Positions 1 to 11,060 of a DNA stretch of 64,000 bases are shown piece after piece. The DNA is taken from NCBI GenBank assembly GCA_964036155.1, contig OZ038423.1, forward strand, positions 50,917,249 to 50,981,248, given 5' to 3'. This stretch comes from Diploscapter coronatus. Its lineage: Eukaryota; Nematoda; Chromadorea; Rhabditida; Rhabditidae. How positions within the stretch are numbered: position 1 is the first letter of the stretch; each line of letters begins with the position of its first letter. Made by a program: the position numbers and the translations under genes. The notes under the pieces are model-generated. The model saw nothing but the letters and a program-made list of their open reading frames with translations. It made no database searches and was not told the origin of the DNA.

Positions 1-243
1 ATAAGGTGATAGTTGGCCAGGTTACTCCAATATTGCTAACAATATCGGGGTTTAACAGGACGATTTAGCCATTCATCTAAGGCTTTTACAAAGGAAAATA
101 GATGACTAATTTGCTCGGACGATCAGTCGGAACAATTGAAAGAAATGAAGGGGTTCTTTGAAACGAGAGAATTCATAGTAATAGAATTATCATGCCAGTT
201 AGATATTTGGAATCATTTCCAGGGGGAAATTCAAAAATTTCAG

Positions 244-1842
244 GTTGATTGTCCATCGGGAAGAGGAGGCGAGACAGATCCTCAAAGGCAAATTGTCGAT
301 GCGCCAGTCCGACATTCGCTATACTCTCATCTCTTGCATTCCGGTATGTCACTATTCTAGTCCTGAATGGGAGAAGGTTTAAAGCTCGATTTTTTCTATT
401 GATTTTTATTGCGATATTTATGTATGACTTTTCCTTGGCATATATTCTTACGAATCAGACAATCCCACTCCATTCAGGAATTGTCCGAATTCACCTACGA
501 AATGCTGCCCATCTTCGAAAAATTCCCCTACGTCCTTCGACTCGCCTCGATTCATTCATTCCTTTGGACTCTGCCGCATGTCGAATCGGTAGGTTGAATT
601 TCTGAAGTCTGAGAGAGTTGGTTGTTCTGTTTTGTGGCGATGAAATTATTACAAGAGGTGATACACGTTTGGAAATATCCCAATGTTTTAGAAAATTTAT
701 ATGCTGTTTTCCTATATGAAATTACAATTTTTTAGTTTATTGATCAGTCTCTGAGCTCTTAATTCACCAGAAACTAGAAACATCAAACTTCTGATCAAAT
801 ATTTCAAGCAAGTCTCAATGCTCAATGTTCCCTAACGACTCGGTCGCACTATACTACACAAATTTGACAAAGTCAAATCATTGATTTTCTTTTCTCGCAG
901 ATCCCTCGCCAAGTGAGCGGCGAGAGCGGTTTCTACATCCTCGACCCGGACAACAACCTGCCCGATTCACGAACTCGATTCGAACGATTCCTGGGGGATT
1001 TCAACTGGGAAGGAATGGTCGGCAAGGGGCCTGAACAGGTTGATGTCGAGAGGGCCGTCACTCAGAGGGACTTGTTCGTGTGAGTTTACGACGAAGAACA
1101 GCTTGAAAATCATGACCAACGAAATAAGGCAATGCAGAGAGTTATTCACGAATTTTTTTTATAACTTTTTTCTTGAAGAAATTCTTTAATAATCTTGTAT
1201 TTGCAGATACATTGGCCATGGAAGCGGACATCGACACTACTCGAAGAATTTCCTTCACAACACTTCCGCCATTCGCAGTTCGGCTATTCTGGCTGGATGC
1301 AGCAGGTCACTTTTCAATTCAAACCTATCTTTGTCCTGCTGACAAATTTACAATTGGATGAATAGTTGCATAATGAATGAAGCAACACAGCCCTCGTTGA
1401 TTCGAACACCAATACTTCATTCATTGTGCATTTATTGCAGTGTCCGAATGCGCCCGATGGGCATCGGTCTGGACGGGAAGTCAGTTGCCCACGACTTCGC
1501 ACGTCGTTCCTGCCCTTGTGTGATCGGCACGCTCTGGACTGTCACTGACGGGGAGATCGACAAATTCCTCATGAAAATGGTCTGTCTTCATTCATCCTTC
1601 ATGTCGATTAATTGAACGGCGTATTGCAGTTGCAAATGATCTTCTCGCACGAAGACAATCTCACAGTGGAGAAGGTGGCCGTGAAGCGGGCAGATGAGGA
1701 GAGCAGAAAGAGACTGCGCATATTCTCAGAGTCGATGCACCGTGCGAGGTACTTCTGCAAACTGCCCTACCTGACTGGAGCCGCTGTCATCTGCTATGGA
1801 GTCCCGCTCGTCGCTAAACCGGCTAGTTTAGAAAAATTTTAA
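244..1842 (+). CDS. Separase (peptidase C50), C-terminal part
   Basis: Cysteine protease that cleaves cohesin to start anaphase. Exons read: 244-343, 478-588, 901-1079, 1207-1305, 1441-1579 and 1630-1842 (stop); all phases close. The catalytic His lies in Y-I-G-H-G-S-G at the start of the 1207 exon and the catalytic Cys in A-G-C-S-S at its end, with the intron cutting directly after the Cys motif. The following exon has the family segment C-P-C-V-I-G-T-L-W-T-V-T-D, and the C-terminus carries Y-G-V-P, as in known separases. The segment S-I-P-R-Q-V-S-G-E across the 588/901 junction matches the entry to the protease domain. Upstream exons, which would carry the long helical repeat region, were not resolved and may lie outside the window. 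The donor after 1305 (gtcact) is weak. The identification is firm; the 244 exon is less certain. Confidence 0.93.
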
Positions 1843-2166
1843 AGATATTAAAAATCCTATAGTTTTCCTGTAAACAGCAACTTCCTTTAAAAAATATTTT
1901 AAAGTTAGTTCTAATCAGATCAGGAATGAACTCATTTTTCAAAATTGAAACGGTGAAAAATCCTGACACCAATTGCAATGAGCGCAGTTTAAGCATTCAT
2001 GTTGAAAATGGATCTTGAACATTTTGAATACATCATCAATGGCGGCATATGCTAACGACGACATCTGTCATTTGCACTTTTGTATTGCTTGGCAACAACG
2101 GATTTCTCCATCTCTCCGTCAAAATTCAAGTCCTCCATCAAACAAACAAACCAATTTGATGGAAAA
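1843..2166. other. Separase downstream region, no gene seen
   Basis: AT-rich stretch between the separase stop and the next possible start. It presumably holds the separase 3' UTR and any promoter for the small candidate gene after it. I see no conserved coding signal, RNA gene or repeat here. Confidence 0.5.
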
Positions 2167-2167
2167 A

Positions 2168-2487
2168 TGAAGGGTTCGGTTGTTGCGAGGAAGTGAACAA
2201 GTGCAAATGGCAAACGTTTTTCGTCAGCTTATGTGCGCATTTATGATGCATTCAGAATTCGCTCCAATTAAGATTTTTACGGGAATGGTCACTTCGTGGG
2301 AAGTAGACGCAGTATATCTAATGAAAGGAATAATGTTCAGGGAGTTCACATCAAAACAGATCCGGAAGCTATTCTCAAAGAGGTCAACAAAATACGACAG
2401 GAGGAGAAGGAAAAGGCAAAACAGAAGAAACTGCTGGAAAGTGAACAGGACAAACAGAAGGAGAATGCGCAATCGGCCGATAGTTGA
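2168..2487 (+). CDS. Possible small charged protein, unrecognised
   Basis: An open stretch ending at the stop at 2487 encodes about 50 residues of a highly charged, probably helical peptide (V-H-I-K-T-D-P-E-A-I-L-K-E-V, then many Lys, Glu and Gln). The frame is open back to a stop at 2269-2271. One consistent model starts at the ATG at 2168 (M-K-G-S) and splices to an acceptor at 2340 (ttcag), but its donor (gttgtt) is weak. The alternative is one exon starting after an AG near 2272. I do not recognise a family. It could be a real small protein or the last exon of a gene whose first exon I have missed. Confidence 0.35.
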
Positions 2488-2914
2488 CTCAATCTTATCT
2501 GCTCTTCCCTCAAACTCAATTACCTCGAAAATCCTTTTCTTCATTCGTTCAATTCAATTCAATCAACCTGATCTCAGCCCTCATTTCTTAGTCAAATCAC
2601 CAAATATCCCCTCATTGCTCATTTTCTCGTCTTCATGTGCTATTCCCAATTCATTTGTGATATCATTTATTGACTGTCTGATCTGATTTACTCTGGTACA
2701 ACTTCTTACACCAAATCTCAGACCATTTTCTTTTCATTTTACATTGGATTTTGTGAAAAATGTATTTTTATAAAATTAAGAAAATTCATTTTATCTTTTT
2801 TCATAAAATTTCCTTTATCATCGTTCTTTACTCTTTCTCGAAATCCTGGTCACAGAACCACAAGATATTTCTATTATCGTTACTGTTTTTTGGTAATTTT
2901 TTCAATTTTCAGAA
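2488..2914. other. Region before the Aurora kinase start
   Basis: AT-rich, no coding signal seen. It ends in a strong acceptor (ttttcag, 2906-2912) only two bases before the Aurora ATG. The 5' UTR is therefore either spliced in cis from an exon further up in this stretch or joined to a trans-spliced leader; the sequence alone does not decide which. Confidence 0.5.
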
Positions 2915-5900
2915 ATGAGTTCGGTGGAGAAGGAAAATGAGCAGCCCCAGTTGGATTCTGCGCAGAAAAGCGAAGAAGAAAATGGACTCCAGGAACTGGA
3001 AGGGCTGCAGAAGAAGCCGGTGGAAATGAGCGAGAATGCAGATGAAGAGAGGGAGGATGAAAGTAGACAGCAGGGACCAACTCGGACAGAGAGACCGGGA
3101 CAGGACCTTTACCTCCAGGCGAATGGCAGTCAGGGCGACAGAGAAAGTGACGCTTTGAGGTTGGCAACTATAGACATTTTTTAAATATAAAGCTAGAAAG
3201 ATACATTTCTATCGGCAATTCTGTCATGATCTACAAATTCAATTATTTTACAGATAGTTAAAAAACAAGTTTCAGAAAATGGACGATCGATGATTTCGAG
3301 ATCGGGCGCGGACTGGGCAGAGGCAAGTTCGGCAACGTATTCATGGCTCGCGAAAAGGAATCGAAGATCGTCGTCGCTATTAAGGTGGGCAGATATATCG
3401 TGATGCTTGTCCAGTAATAGAACTCGCCAAAGCTCAATTTTTACTGAAGGACTTACAGTAGTACAAATACGCTGTGAATAAACTTCGTAAACAATAAATG
3501 GGCATTAATTTACAATATGCCAATGTTCATTTTGCACACTGATGTCTGCAGTCAGTGCGCATTCATGACGATAAATTGCGTACTCGGTTTCTGAGTTTCC
3601 GAGTAGTTATTTTTGAAACTTGATTTCAAAATAGTGCCCAGCTTGTTCGATTTCAACTTACACTAATGCCCTTTTTCGAAAATTCACGCGTTTACCCATT
3701 CTGCTTACAAGAAATTTATTCATCGCATAATTTCAAGAAATTCAGTAACAAGAGCTAGAACATTCATTTTCAATGTACTTTTCCATTCAGGTGCTGTTCA
3801 AGAAGCAGGTCAAGCAATTCAATGTCCTGCATCAGATCAAACGCGAGATCGAAATCCAATTCCACTTGCGGTAGGCTTAATTTTCAAGTTGAATTGCGTT
3901 TGTCGTTCTCAGTTTACTGCGTTTGAAGGCAAGAAGTGAATTGAATAAATGAAACACGAATTCTTTCAAGTTATCAAATTAGTAGAACAATTCTTCTTCT
4001 TTCCCAGTTGATTTTGCAGAATACTTTACGATTTCAGCCATCGCCACATCCTGAAAAACTTCGGCTATTTCCACGATGAGGACCGCATTTACATGGTGCT
4101 GGAGTACGCAAAAGGCGGCAGTCTGTTCACCATCCTCAAGACAAAGAAGACCATCCCTGAACAGGACACTGCTATGTGAGTTTAAAATGACAATATTAGC
4201 ATATTTTACAACAAAAAAGTTACAAAGAGAAATCAACTTTTTATCTGAGAATCTTTATTTGAAAATTACCAAAGTAAAGATTTTTGTCATACATGTAAAA
4301 TCATAAAATAAACAATTCTAATGATCCTTTTCTTTCTATTCCATGAATCTTATCTCAGTTTTATAGTTACATCGACCAACTGGCAGATGCGCTGATCTAC
4401 TGCCACGCGCGGGGCATCATCCACAGAGACATCAAACCCGAGAATCTGCTCATCGATGACAGGGGAGACCTCAAGGTTCCTTCATGCTCTGTTCTCGTTA
4501 TTTATTTATTTTTCAAACTTCATTCTAACCAGTGAATGAAAATGGATGAATCAGACAGACCAAAATCCATACTCACTTTTCCAAAAAATTCCTATGTTCG
4601 ATTCAATTCTTCCTGAGTTGCAATCCAATGCATTCTGATTTCTAAAATGGAGAGAATTAGAAATGTATTCTCTGTGGTTTTGCCGCAGAGTCGTGATTGC
4701 ATATATCAAGAAAGGGCAAGTCGCGTGTGCCGTTGGTATCTATATTCTTCGGTTCCTTTCCACCTTGCCACATTTCCTTGCTTGCTTCTATCTAAACCAA
4801 AATAGCTTCATGGAAAATTTCTTGCAATTCATATTCGTCTTTCAGCTGGCAGACTTTGGCTGGGCCGTTGTGTCGGACCACTCGAAACGGGTCACTCTGT
4901 GCGGCACTCTCGACTATCTCCCCCCTGAAATGACTGCCAACGAACAGCACAGCGAGACTGTGAGTGTGGAATATTTTGAGAAGTCGAAACTGAAGAAAAT
5001 CGTTGTAAAACATATCAATTCCACTAAATTGAGCTTCACTCAATTTTAAATGCTGATAAATTTCTGAAAACTCAAAGGCTCCGATATTCATCTTCCATTC
5101 ACTTTGAAAAATTGAAGGATGTATGTATGCATCTTTCATTGCGATAAAATCTTTAGAATTTATCGAAAAATTAATAAATAAAAAAATTTTATTTGATAGG
5201 AAGTTTTTTTTCCATTAGCTGAAAATTGATTTACTTATTACAAACTCGTTTTTTCAGGTGGATCATTGGGCAGTTGGGGTGTTGCTGTTCGAGTTGCTGG
5301 TTGGGAAGCCTCCCTTCGAACAGCCCACTCAGCATCGCACTCTCGACCTAATCAAAAACTGCCGATTCCAGGTCCCCCATCACAAAATCACAATCATTCA
5401 TACCTCAAAACATACTAAAACGATTATTTACAGATCCCCTCGAATGTGCCCGCGGGAGCTGCCGATCTCATCAGAAAACTCGTCGTTCGCGAGCCGTATG
5501 CAAGGTTGCAATTTTCTCTATCGTTAACCAAGTAGATGAACTAAGTTTCGATAAAACTCTAATTTTTCTCATATTCATCTCAATCTACTCTCAAAGGCTA
5601 TCTTCCGAGAGAATTTTATAAATGAATTGAAAATATTCTAGCTTCATCTGACTTAGATTCTAGAAGTAGAATTTGCGTAAAGTCATAATTTATTTCCTTC
5701 GAAAAATATCAAATAGCAAAATGTCTAGAATGATAAACAATCTAAAAAATTATTCTATCATTTACAAAAAAAAAAATCAATTCGCATTATACATTTGAAA
5801 AGAAATGAAACCACATTTTGGATGCTATTATTCAAACACTTTTCTACTTCAGAATTCAATGATCTGATTCGTTGTTCAGATTGCCACTAGAGCAAGTTCG

Positions 5901-6102
5901 TGCGAGTGAGTGGATCCGTCATCACAAGCGCAACCGCCCGAGTGACTCGGCGGGAGACGACCCGACTCGCCTGCCGCCCGCTGCTCTGGCTGCCATGTCG
6001 ATTGGCTCGTCATCCACCACCAGGGCCAATCTGCTCGACCCCCCAGATAGCTCTGCTTCTGCTTCTGCTTCTGCCTCTTCCTCTTACACTCTCGGCAAAT
6101 AG
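2915..6102 (+). CDS. Aurora-family mitotic kinase
   Basis: Ser/Thr kinase of spindle poles, centromeres and cytokinesis. Nine exons: 2915-3159, 3276-3384, 3791-3870, 4038-4175, 4367-4475, 4846-4959, 5258-5371, 5434-5504 and 5880-6102; all phases close, giving 400 residues. An acidic, low-complexity N-terminus of about 80 residues precedes the kinase domain. Visible motifs are the Gly loop [22 protein letters not shown], the Aurora-specific D-F-G-W-A-V, the activation segment [15 protein letters not shown], and W-I-R-H-H near the domain end. The tail is Ser/Ala-rich with alternating SA repeats. The regulatory Thr of the T-loop is present, so it should be an active enzyme. Whether it is the A or B type cannot be decided from these motifs. 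Confidence 0.96.
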
Positions 6103-6458
6103 ACTCCTTCGGTCTCTGGCCAAGTCACTTCTCTTCCCTGTGCTTCTGCATTCCATCTTCCAGATAACTCGCTCTTTCCAATGTGAAGTTTTCTTGTGCA
6201 TTTTCTATCTTCAATCTTCCATTTACAGTGTCCCGCTTCTTTATTCGTTCATTTGGTTTTATCTGAGCTTTGAATTTCACTTACATTTTAGATGGGTTTG
6301 ATTTTTTCCTTTTCATTTCGCTACTGTAATGCAGAATTTTATCTTATTTGATGAGTAACAGCTAAACTAAACTAAGTTTGATGAGGTTTAAGCAGACTTG
6401 TGCAGCCAACGATTTTATTCTTTTTAGTGCGTATTCCACATTTTGATTGGAAAGATGA

Positions 6459-6464
6459 AATAAA
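6459..6464 (+). promoter_or_regulatory. Poly(A) signal, Aurora kinase gene
   Basis: AATAAA about 357 bases after the Aurora stop. It is the first good hexamer on this strand downstream of the gene and precedes the TATA box of the next gene, so it is the likely 3' end signal. Confidence 0.5.
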
Positions 6465-6813
6465 CATTCTCAGATTAAAATTCGAGATGGTGAAGAACTG
6501 GAAACATAATGAATAATAGATGCAAGACTATCTGAGTGAGTTATCTCGGAGAGAAAATCTGATATCTACAAGACTGAATTATGAATTCGATTGAGTACAC
6601 AGATAAACAATATCTTAATAGAATTTCGATTCACTTTTCTGACTCAGATCCTAATCTAATCCTCTTTCCATGGTCTTCTGTCCACCTTTCAGAGATCTTC
6701 ATCAGTGGCGTCCAAATTGTATCCCCCAGCCTATTTTTGTCTCCTGGCCGAAAATGCATCGCGCATTCACCTAATGACATAACAAGGCCAATCCCGTTCC
6801 TGACGCGATTTTG
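6465..6813. other. Intergenic region between Aurora and the secreted protein gene
   Basis: No coding signal seen. Its end is the core promoter of the next gene. Confidence 0.45.
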
Positions 6814-6821
6814 TATAAAAG
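6814..6821 (+). promoter_or_regulatory. TATA box of the secreted charged protein gene
   Basis: TATAAAAG lies about 138 bases before the ATG. A start site would be expected near 6845. A 5' UTR intron then fits, from the donor at 6866 (gcag|gtcaga) to the acceptor at 6951 (ttttcag), which abuts the ATG. Most genes here lack such a clear TATA box, so this one may be strongly or tissue-specifically expressed. Confidence 0.6.
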
Positions 6822-6951
6822 CGAATCCGAGAAGCGGCCAAATGCAGTCTGACAATCTCCATGCAGGTCAGATTATGACAAATTGCGACTTCATATTCTT
6901 CTCTTTCATAGCTAATTCAATCAATTCACTCATTAACTGGTGTATTTTCAG

Positions 6952-9260
6952 ATGAAGAGCCAAATACTTTTGGCTCTTCTCATTGGTTTCGTCGCAGCAG
7001 ATGAACTTGACGTTGAAGGACAGGCCATTTATGATAAGGTATTGGTTTATTCTAAAAAAAATTATACGAATTTCGTCATATAATTTCAAACTATCACTTT
7101 TATTAATTCGAATTCTGAAATTCTTTTCTGTAACAATTGTAAAGTATTTTGATTTGTCTCAAAAATGAAATCCTGCATCATGCCGAAATTTATTTAATTC
7201 ACTACTTCTCTTTCCAAACTAATGAGTGATAAAAATAGCATAACGAATGACGATTTCTAATTGCGATAACTGGATTTAGGCACTCGGCCTGAGGAAGGAA
7301 CTCAGAAAACTGGTTGATTCGATCAGCGACGATGATCAGAGATTCGCTGTGAGTGAAAATAGTAGCGGACGAAAGTTTAGAAACAAAATTGGTCTTCATA
7401 ATCGACTACAAACTAATTATCTTGAACTGAAAGTTTGTGAATGGCGTAATGACGGAAAGACGTAACGTGAAACGCCTTTTATTATTTGACGAAACGAAAA
7501 AATGATGAAATTCTTCCTTTTCTTCGCAATTTCTATAAGCTACTAAAATAATTCGATCTGCATTCGATAATAGATAATCGTGCTTGTGTCCAAACTTTTG
7601 ATCTCCACTGTAAATGCGAGATGTGAAGAGGTAGTTCTAATTCAATCGAATTTAGGTAGATACAAAATTGCTCGAAAATGAGGAGAGCGATCTTGAAGAT
7701 ATGGCTAATAAATATAAGGAAATCACAGGTTTCTAGAATTTTCTAAATAAGCTAATAGAAATTCAAACGTGCAATTTTTAGATGAAGCTGATGGAGATAA
7801 TAAAGAAGAAGAAGAAGAGGATGAAGATAATAGTTCTGTCAGCGACAAGGATGGTATAAACTTAGTAACGATTATTATAAATCATTACCGCTCTGAATTT
7901 CAGAAATAGAGGCAAATGAAGACGATGAGATAGATAATGATGAATCAGACGAAAGCGAAGCAGAATTAAGGGAAAAGAGGGAAACGGAGCTGAATGAAAC
8001 TCAGCCAGGAGAAATGCAGACAAGCAATAATACTGAAACACAAATTGCTGAGGTGGGAGATTTTTTCAGACTTTTAAATGAAATAATCTTGGGAAGCATT
8101 TATAAAAATAATGAAGAATCAATATAATTGTCTAAAATCGGCATATTTCTTTATGCACTTTATTTATTTCGATATCTCAGCTTCTGGAAATTTTTAAAAT
8201 CTTCATTTTCAAGATACATAAATTAATCGAAGAGTAAAATATTATTATGAATATTTACATTTTCAAAAAGAAACGAACTGATCTTCATAATAAAACATTC
8301 ATCGATTCGTAGAGAAAATTCATTAAAAATTTTTTGCATACGTCAAGGAGCTTATCCTTAAATGAATTTTTCAAATTGCCAAACTGAGAACCAAAATGTG
8401 TAAATTACTTGAAAATCGGTTACGCTATCAGATATTTTCACTAAAATAGTAATAAGAAAGATAAGAAAATCTAATGTTTCGAAATGGGCTTTGTCGATTG
8501 CCTGCTAATAATGGTTCATAAAATGATTTTTCTGTTACAGGGAGGACAGCAACAAGAGAAACTGCCTACAGTGTCAGAATCGAGGGATGGCAGGAGACGA
8601 AGATATAGAAGGAGAAGGGGAGGCAGGGCTGCTCGCAGGAGGGCTAACAGAGCCAGGAGAAGAAGAAGAAGAAATTGGCTCAGGAGAAGAAGGGCTCTCA
8701 TCAAGAGACGGAGAGCTGCACAGAGACGGCATAGACTGAAACAGAGAAAGGTCGAATTTGAATGTCGCATATTCTAGCAGAGGGACACCAGCTTTTTGCT
8801 AGGAGATATCTTGTACGTCGTAAATAGAAAATTATATGAATCAATCACTTTTCAAAGACTAGAAACGTCCAATTCTATTTATGCTTTCACAGTACAAGAT
8901 ATCCTGAAATATTCCACCTATATCGTCGTTCTAAATCAAAGAAATCGGCGCTCTTTTATTAGAACAAATCTACGGATCATTATTTTTACATTTCAGCAAC
9001 ATTTGTCAATGTTGAAACAAATTCAAGAAGCCAATGACGAGAACAAAATGTTGAAAGCCAAATTGGAAGCCATTCGAAATTCATCGAGACGTGACGTTGA
9101 GAAGGCAGTGCAATATAAGAACGGAGATGATAAACCTGAAGTTGAAGAGACGAAAATTGAAAAATCGAATGAAAATGAAAATGAGATTTTGAGTAAGGAG
9201 GAAACCGAGGTAAGTAGTAAATGTTAGTTAGAGGCGATATAACAGGAGAAATTTCAGTGA
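6952..9260 (+). CDS. Secreted protein: acidic, Arg-rich, then coiled coil
   Basis: Unrecognised family. Exons: 6952-7038, 7280-7348, 7656-7728, 7782-7853, 7904-8052, 8541-8750, 8997-9209 and 9258-9260 (stop only), in frame for 291 residues. It has a signal peptide (M-K-S-Q-I-L-L-A-L-L-I-G-F-V-A-A), then about 145 residues rich in Asp and Glu with a run of five Glu, then about 55 residues dominated by Arg (8596-8750), then a heptad-like stretch L-S-M-L-K-Q-I-Q-E-A-N-D-E-N and a second acidic tail. A dibasic R-E-K-R site sits at the end of the acidic part. Reading through the donor at 8751 instead gives an alternative C-terminus with a stop at 8776, ending soon after the Arg-rich segment. The final splice junction makes the stop codon exactly (GAG|TGA). 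Function is unknown; a cationic peptide held by an acidic propiece is one idea. Confidence 0.75.
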
Positions 9261-9329
9261 ACCACGAAGCTGGAGTAAATCAAATCACAATTAAACTGAG
9301 GAGATCTAAACAACTTTCTCCATTTTAAC

Positions 9330-9335
9330 AATAAA
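9330..9335 (+). promoter_or_regulatory. Poly(A) signal, secreted protein gene
   Basis: AATAAA 70 bases after the stop at 9260 and just before a transposon relic, so the element sits outside the transcribed gene. Confidence 0.5.
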
Positions 9336-9375
9336 TTATTTTTCAATGATTAATAAAATGTTTTTTTTTCTTAAA

Positions 9376-9985
9376 AAGCCATTCCACAAATAAACAGAAC
9401 TGTCAAAGGGGGTCCGAGCACAACTGCAGACATGTCCTGGATCCGAACCAAACCCATGTGAGTAGTATGCTATGGACCCATATGGCAACATGGCAAAGTG
9501 GTAGTACGGTACTCTAGGAGCAAAAATGAAGTGTTGCCCTTAATCTGCTATATTCCGAAAAGATTTTTCGAATTCGTTTGATTTTCGAAAAGTTATGAAT
9601 TTTTGAAAATGTTTGCCACTTTTGACTTTGGGACTCCCTCCAGCTCCAAACAAGTGGCTGATCCTTCTAAACCAATATATTTTTAGAAAGTACATTTCAT
9701 GGTTATGCTACTCTTTTTAAAATTTTCGAAAATCTTTTATAGCAAAAAAGTTTTCTTTGTACCTCCTGTTTACAGTCAAATCGTCAAAACTCCCAACTTT
9801 GACCCCTCGTAACCCCGCCGACTTTAGGGGGGCGTGGTCTAATTTTCATTTTTTTATGATTAGGGTCCATGGATTTATCCAGCCATATGGGTTGAAACCG
9901 GATTCGAAATACTTTTGCAGTTGTCCGATCACTTTATATTTTGTTTGGGTTATTCAAAAATGCTCTATTTCTCCAATTTCAGCTC
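9376..9985. mobile_element. Non-autonomous DNA transposon relic with inverted ends
   Basis: The two ends (about 9376-9480 and 9865-9985) are imperfect inverted copies. Both carry a G-A-T-C-C-G-A-A-like motif next to a CAACTGCA/TGCAGTTG motif and end near AAAGCCATT/AATGCTCT. The internal part 9610-9860 is found inverted with high identity at 17,810-18,070. A copy of one end occurs at 62,098-62,310. No transposase frame is visible, so this is a MITE-like or internally deleted element. A few open stretches inside it look like chance. Confidence 0.7.
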
Positions 9986-10329
9986 GTTCCTCGCATCTTC
10001 CGGGGATATGAACTACTACAAATATTATTCTTTATCGCCAATCTTCATGTTCAGACAAAAAAATCAAATTAAAAATACCCAGAACTCGAGATAGACCAGA
10101 CTACTTCATTTTGCTCTTTGTAAACAATTTCTGCAAAGTGGGCGGAGTTTGCGCTCCCTAGCGATAGGAAGATCATTCAAATCTAGCCACATAGCTAGCC
10201 ACATAGCCGCGGGGTCCAGAGGCTAAATTTTACAATTATTATTCGAAATTCATTGATTTAAACTTTTCAAATTTTTACCCCCTCCATGAGAATGAGAACT
10301 GTAATGCGAATAATAAGACGTCATTATTG
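9986..10329. other. AT-rich spacer after the transposon relic
   Basis: Contains the short direct repeat atagctagccacatagc near 10,190. No gene signal is seen. It borders the duplicated block that begins at about 10,330. Confidence 0.4.
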
Positions 10330-11060
10330 GCGAGATACGCGAGAATTGAAAGCTAGTATCAGACAAACAGCTACTAAATGCGAGACTCCCCTTTTATGGC
10401 CAATTGGCTTCTATTTCGTCTTATAGAATTTTATCTAACGATTTTTTCCTTCTATCACTGCCAAAGTCGACTTGTATTTGCTATTTTTCTCATCGAATTT
10501 CGCCTTTGTTAGCGTCTACTTTTCCATGTAAATGCAAGGAGAATGTTGTCAGTTTGCTGATAAGAGAAGGAGCTAGAGATGGCAGCAATTTAGGAGTTGT
10601 AATGATAAGTCATTGAAAGTAAAAAAACGAAAATAGATAGCACTAATAGATGAAAAACAAATGTTGAAAATATTATTTTAGAAAGAAACTCACTCTTCTC
10701 ATAGATAGTTGTTGTAGTGACGGCAGGGCGAGAAGAAATGTACTCGCTGCTATATTAAAAAGAATAATTGGATGAGTTATAAATTTTCTTACCTCTTCAC
10801 GACGGTTCCTCCACCAATTCTCGAAGAAGGCCTGCTAAAATCGAAATTTCGTATTTCAAACCACTTATTTTTGCACCTACCTGTCATACGGGCTATATAC
10901 TTGTTTGCGAAAATCCTGAAATTTTTTAGGATTTGTATTTGAAATTTAGAACATGAAAATGCTGTAATAGAAAGTATTACGGAAAAATCGGACAATCAAC
11001 AATTACTTACGTAAACGGTTTTGTAGTTACTACCACTCATTTTTTCAGACAATTCTCTAG
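10330..11060 (-). repeat. Duplicated 3' gene block, intact copy
   Basis: About 700 bases that recur in the same orientation at 14,558-15,247 with high similarity in both exons and introns. This copy contains the last small exons of the kinase gene (10,694-11,060) plus downstream sequence, with all splice signals intact. The other copy has lost them. Confidence 0.85.

Noticed and set aside
2224..2686. Long open frames on both strands over the small candidate gene
   Set aside because: The + frame from 2180 is Arg-rich only because it reads the charged-helix exon out of frame; the minus frame is its antisense.
7800..7990. GA-rich stretch that could be a simple repeat
   Set aside because: It is explained by Glu/Asp codons of two exons with good splice sites on either side.
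8516..8770. Leu-rich open frame on the minus strand
   Set aside because: Antisense of the Arg-rich exon of the secreted protein; poly-Leu is what reversed AGG/AGA codons yield.
10404..10616. Open frame on the + strand in the transposon-flanking block
   Set aside because: It is the antisense of the duplicated 3' block, repeats in broken form at 14.6-14.8 kb, and has no splice partner.
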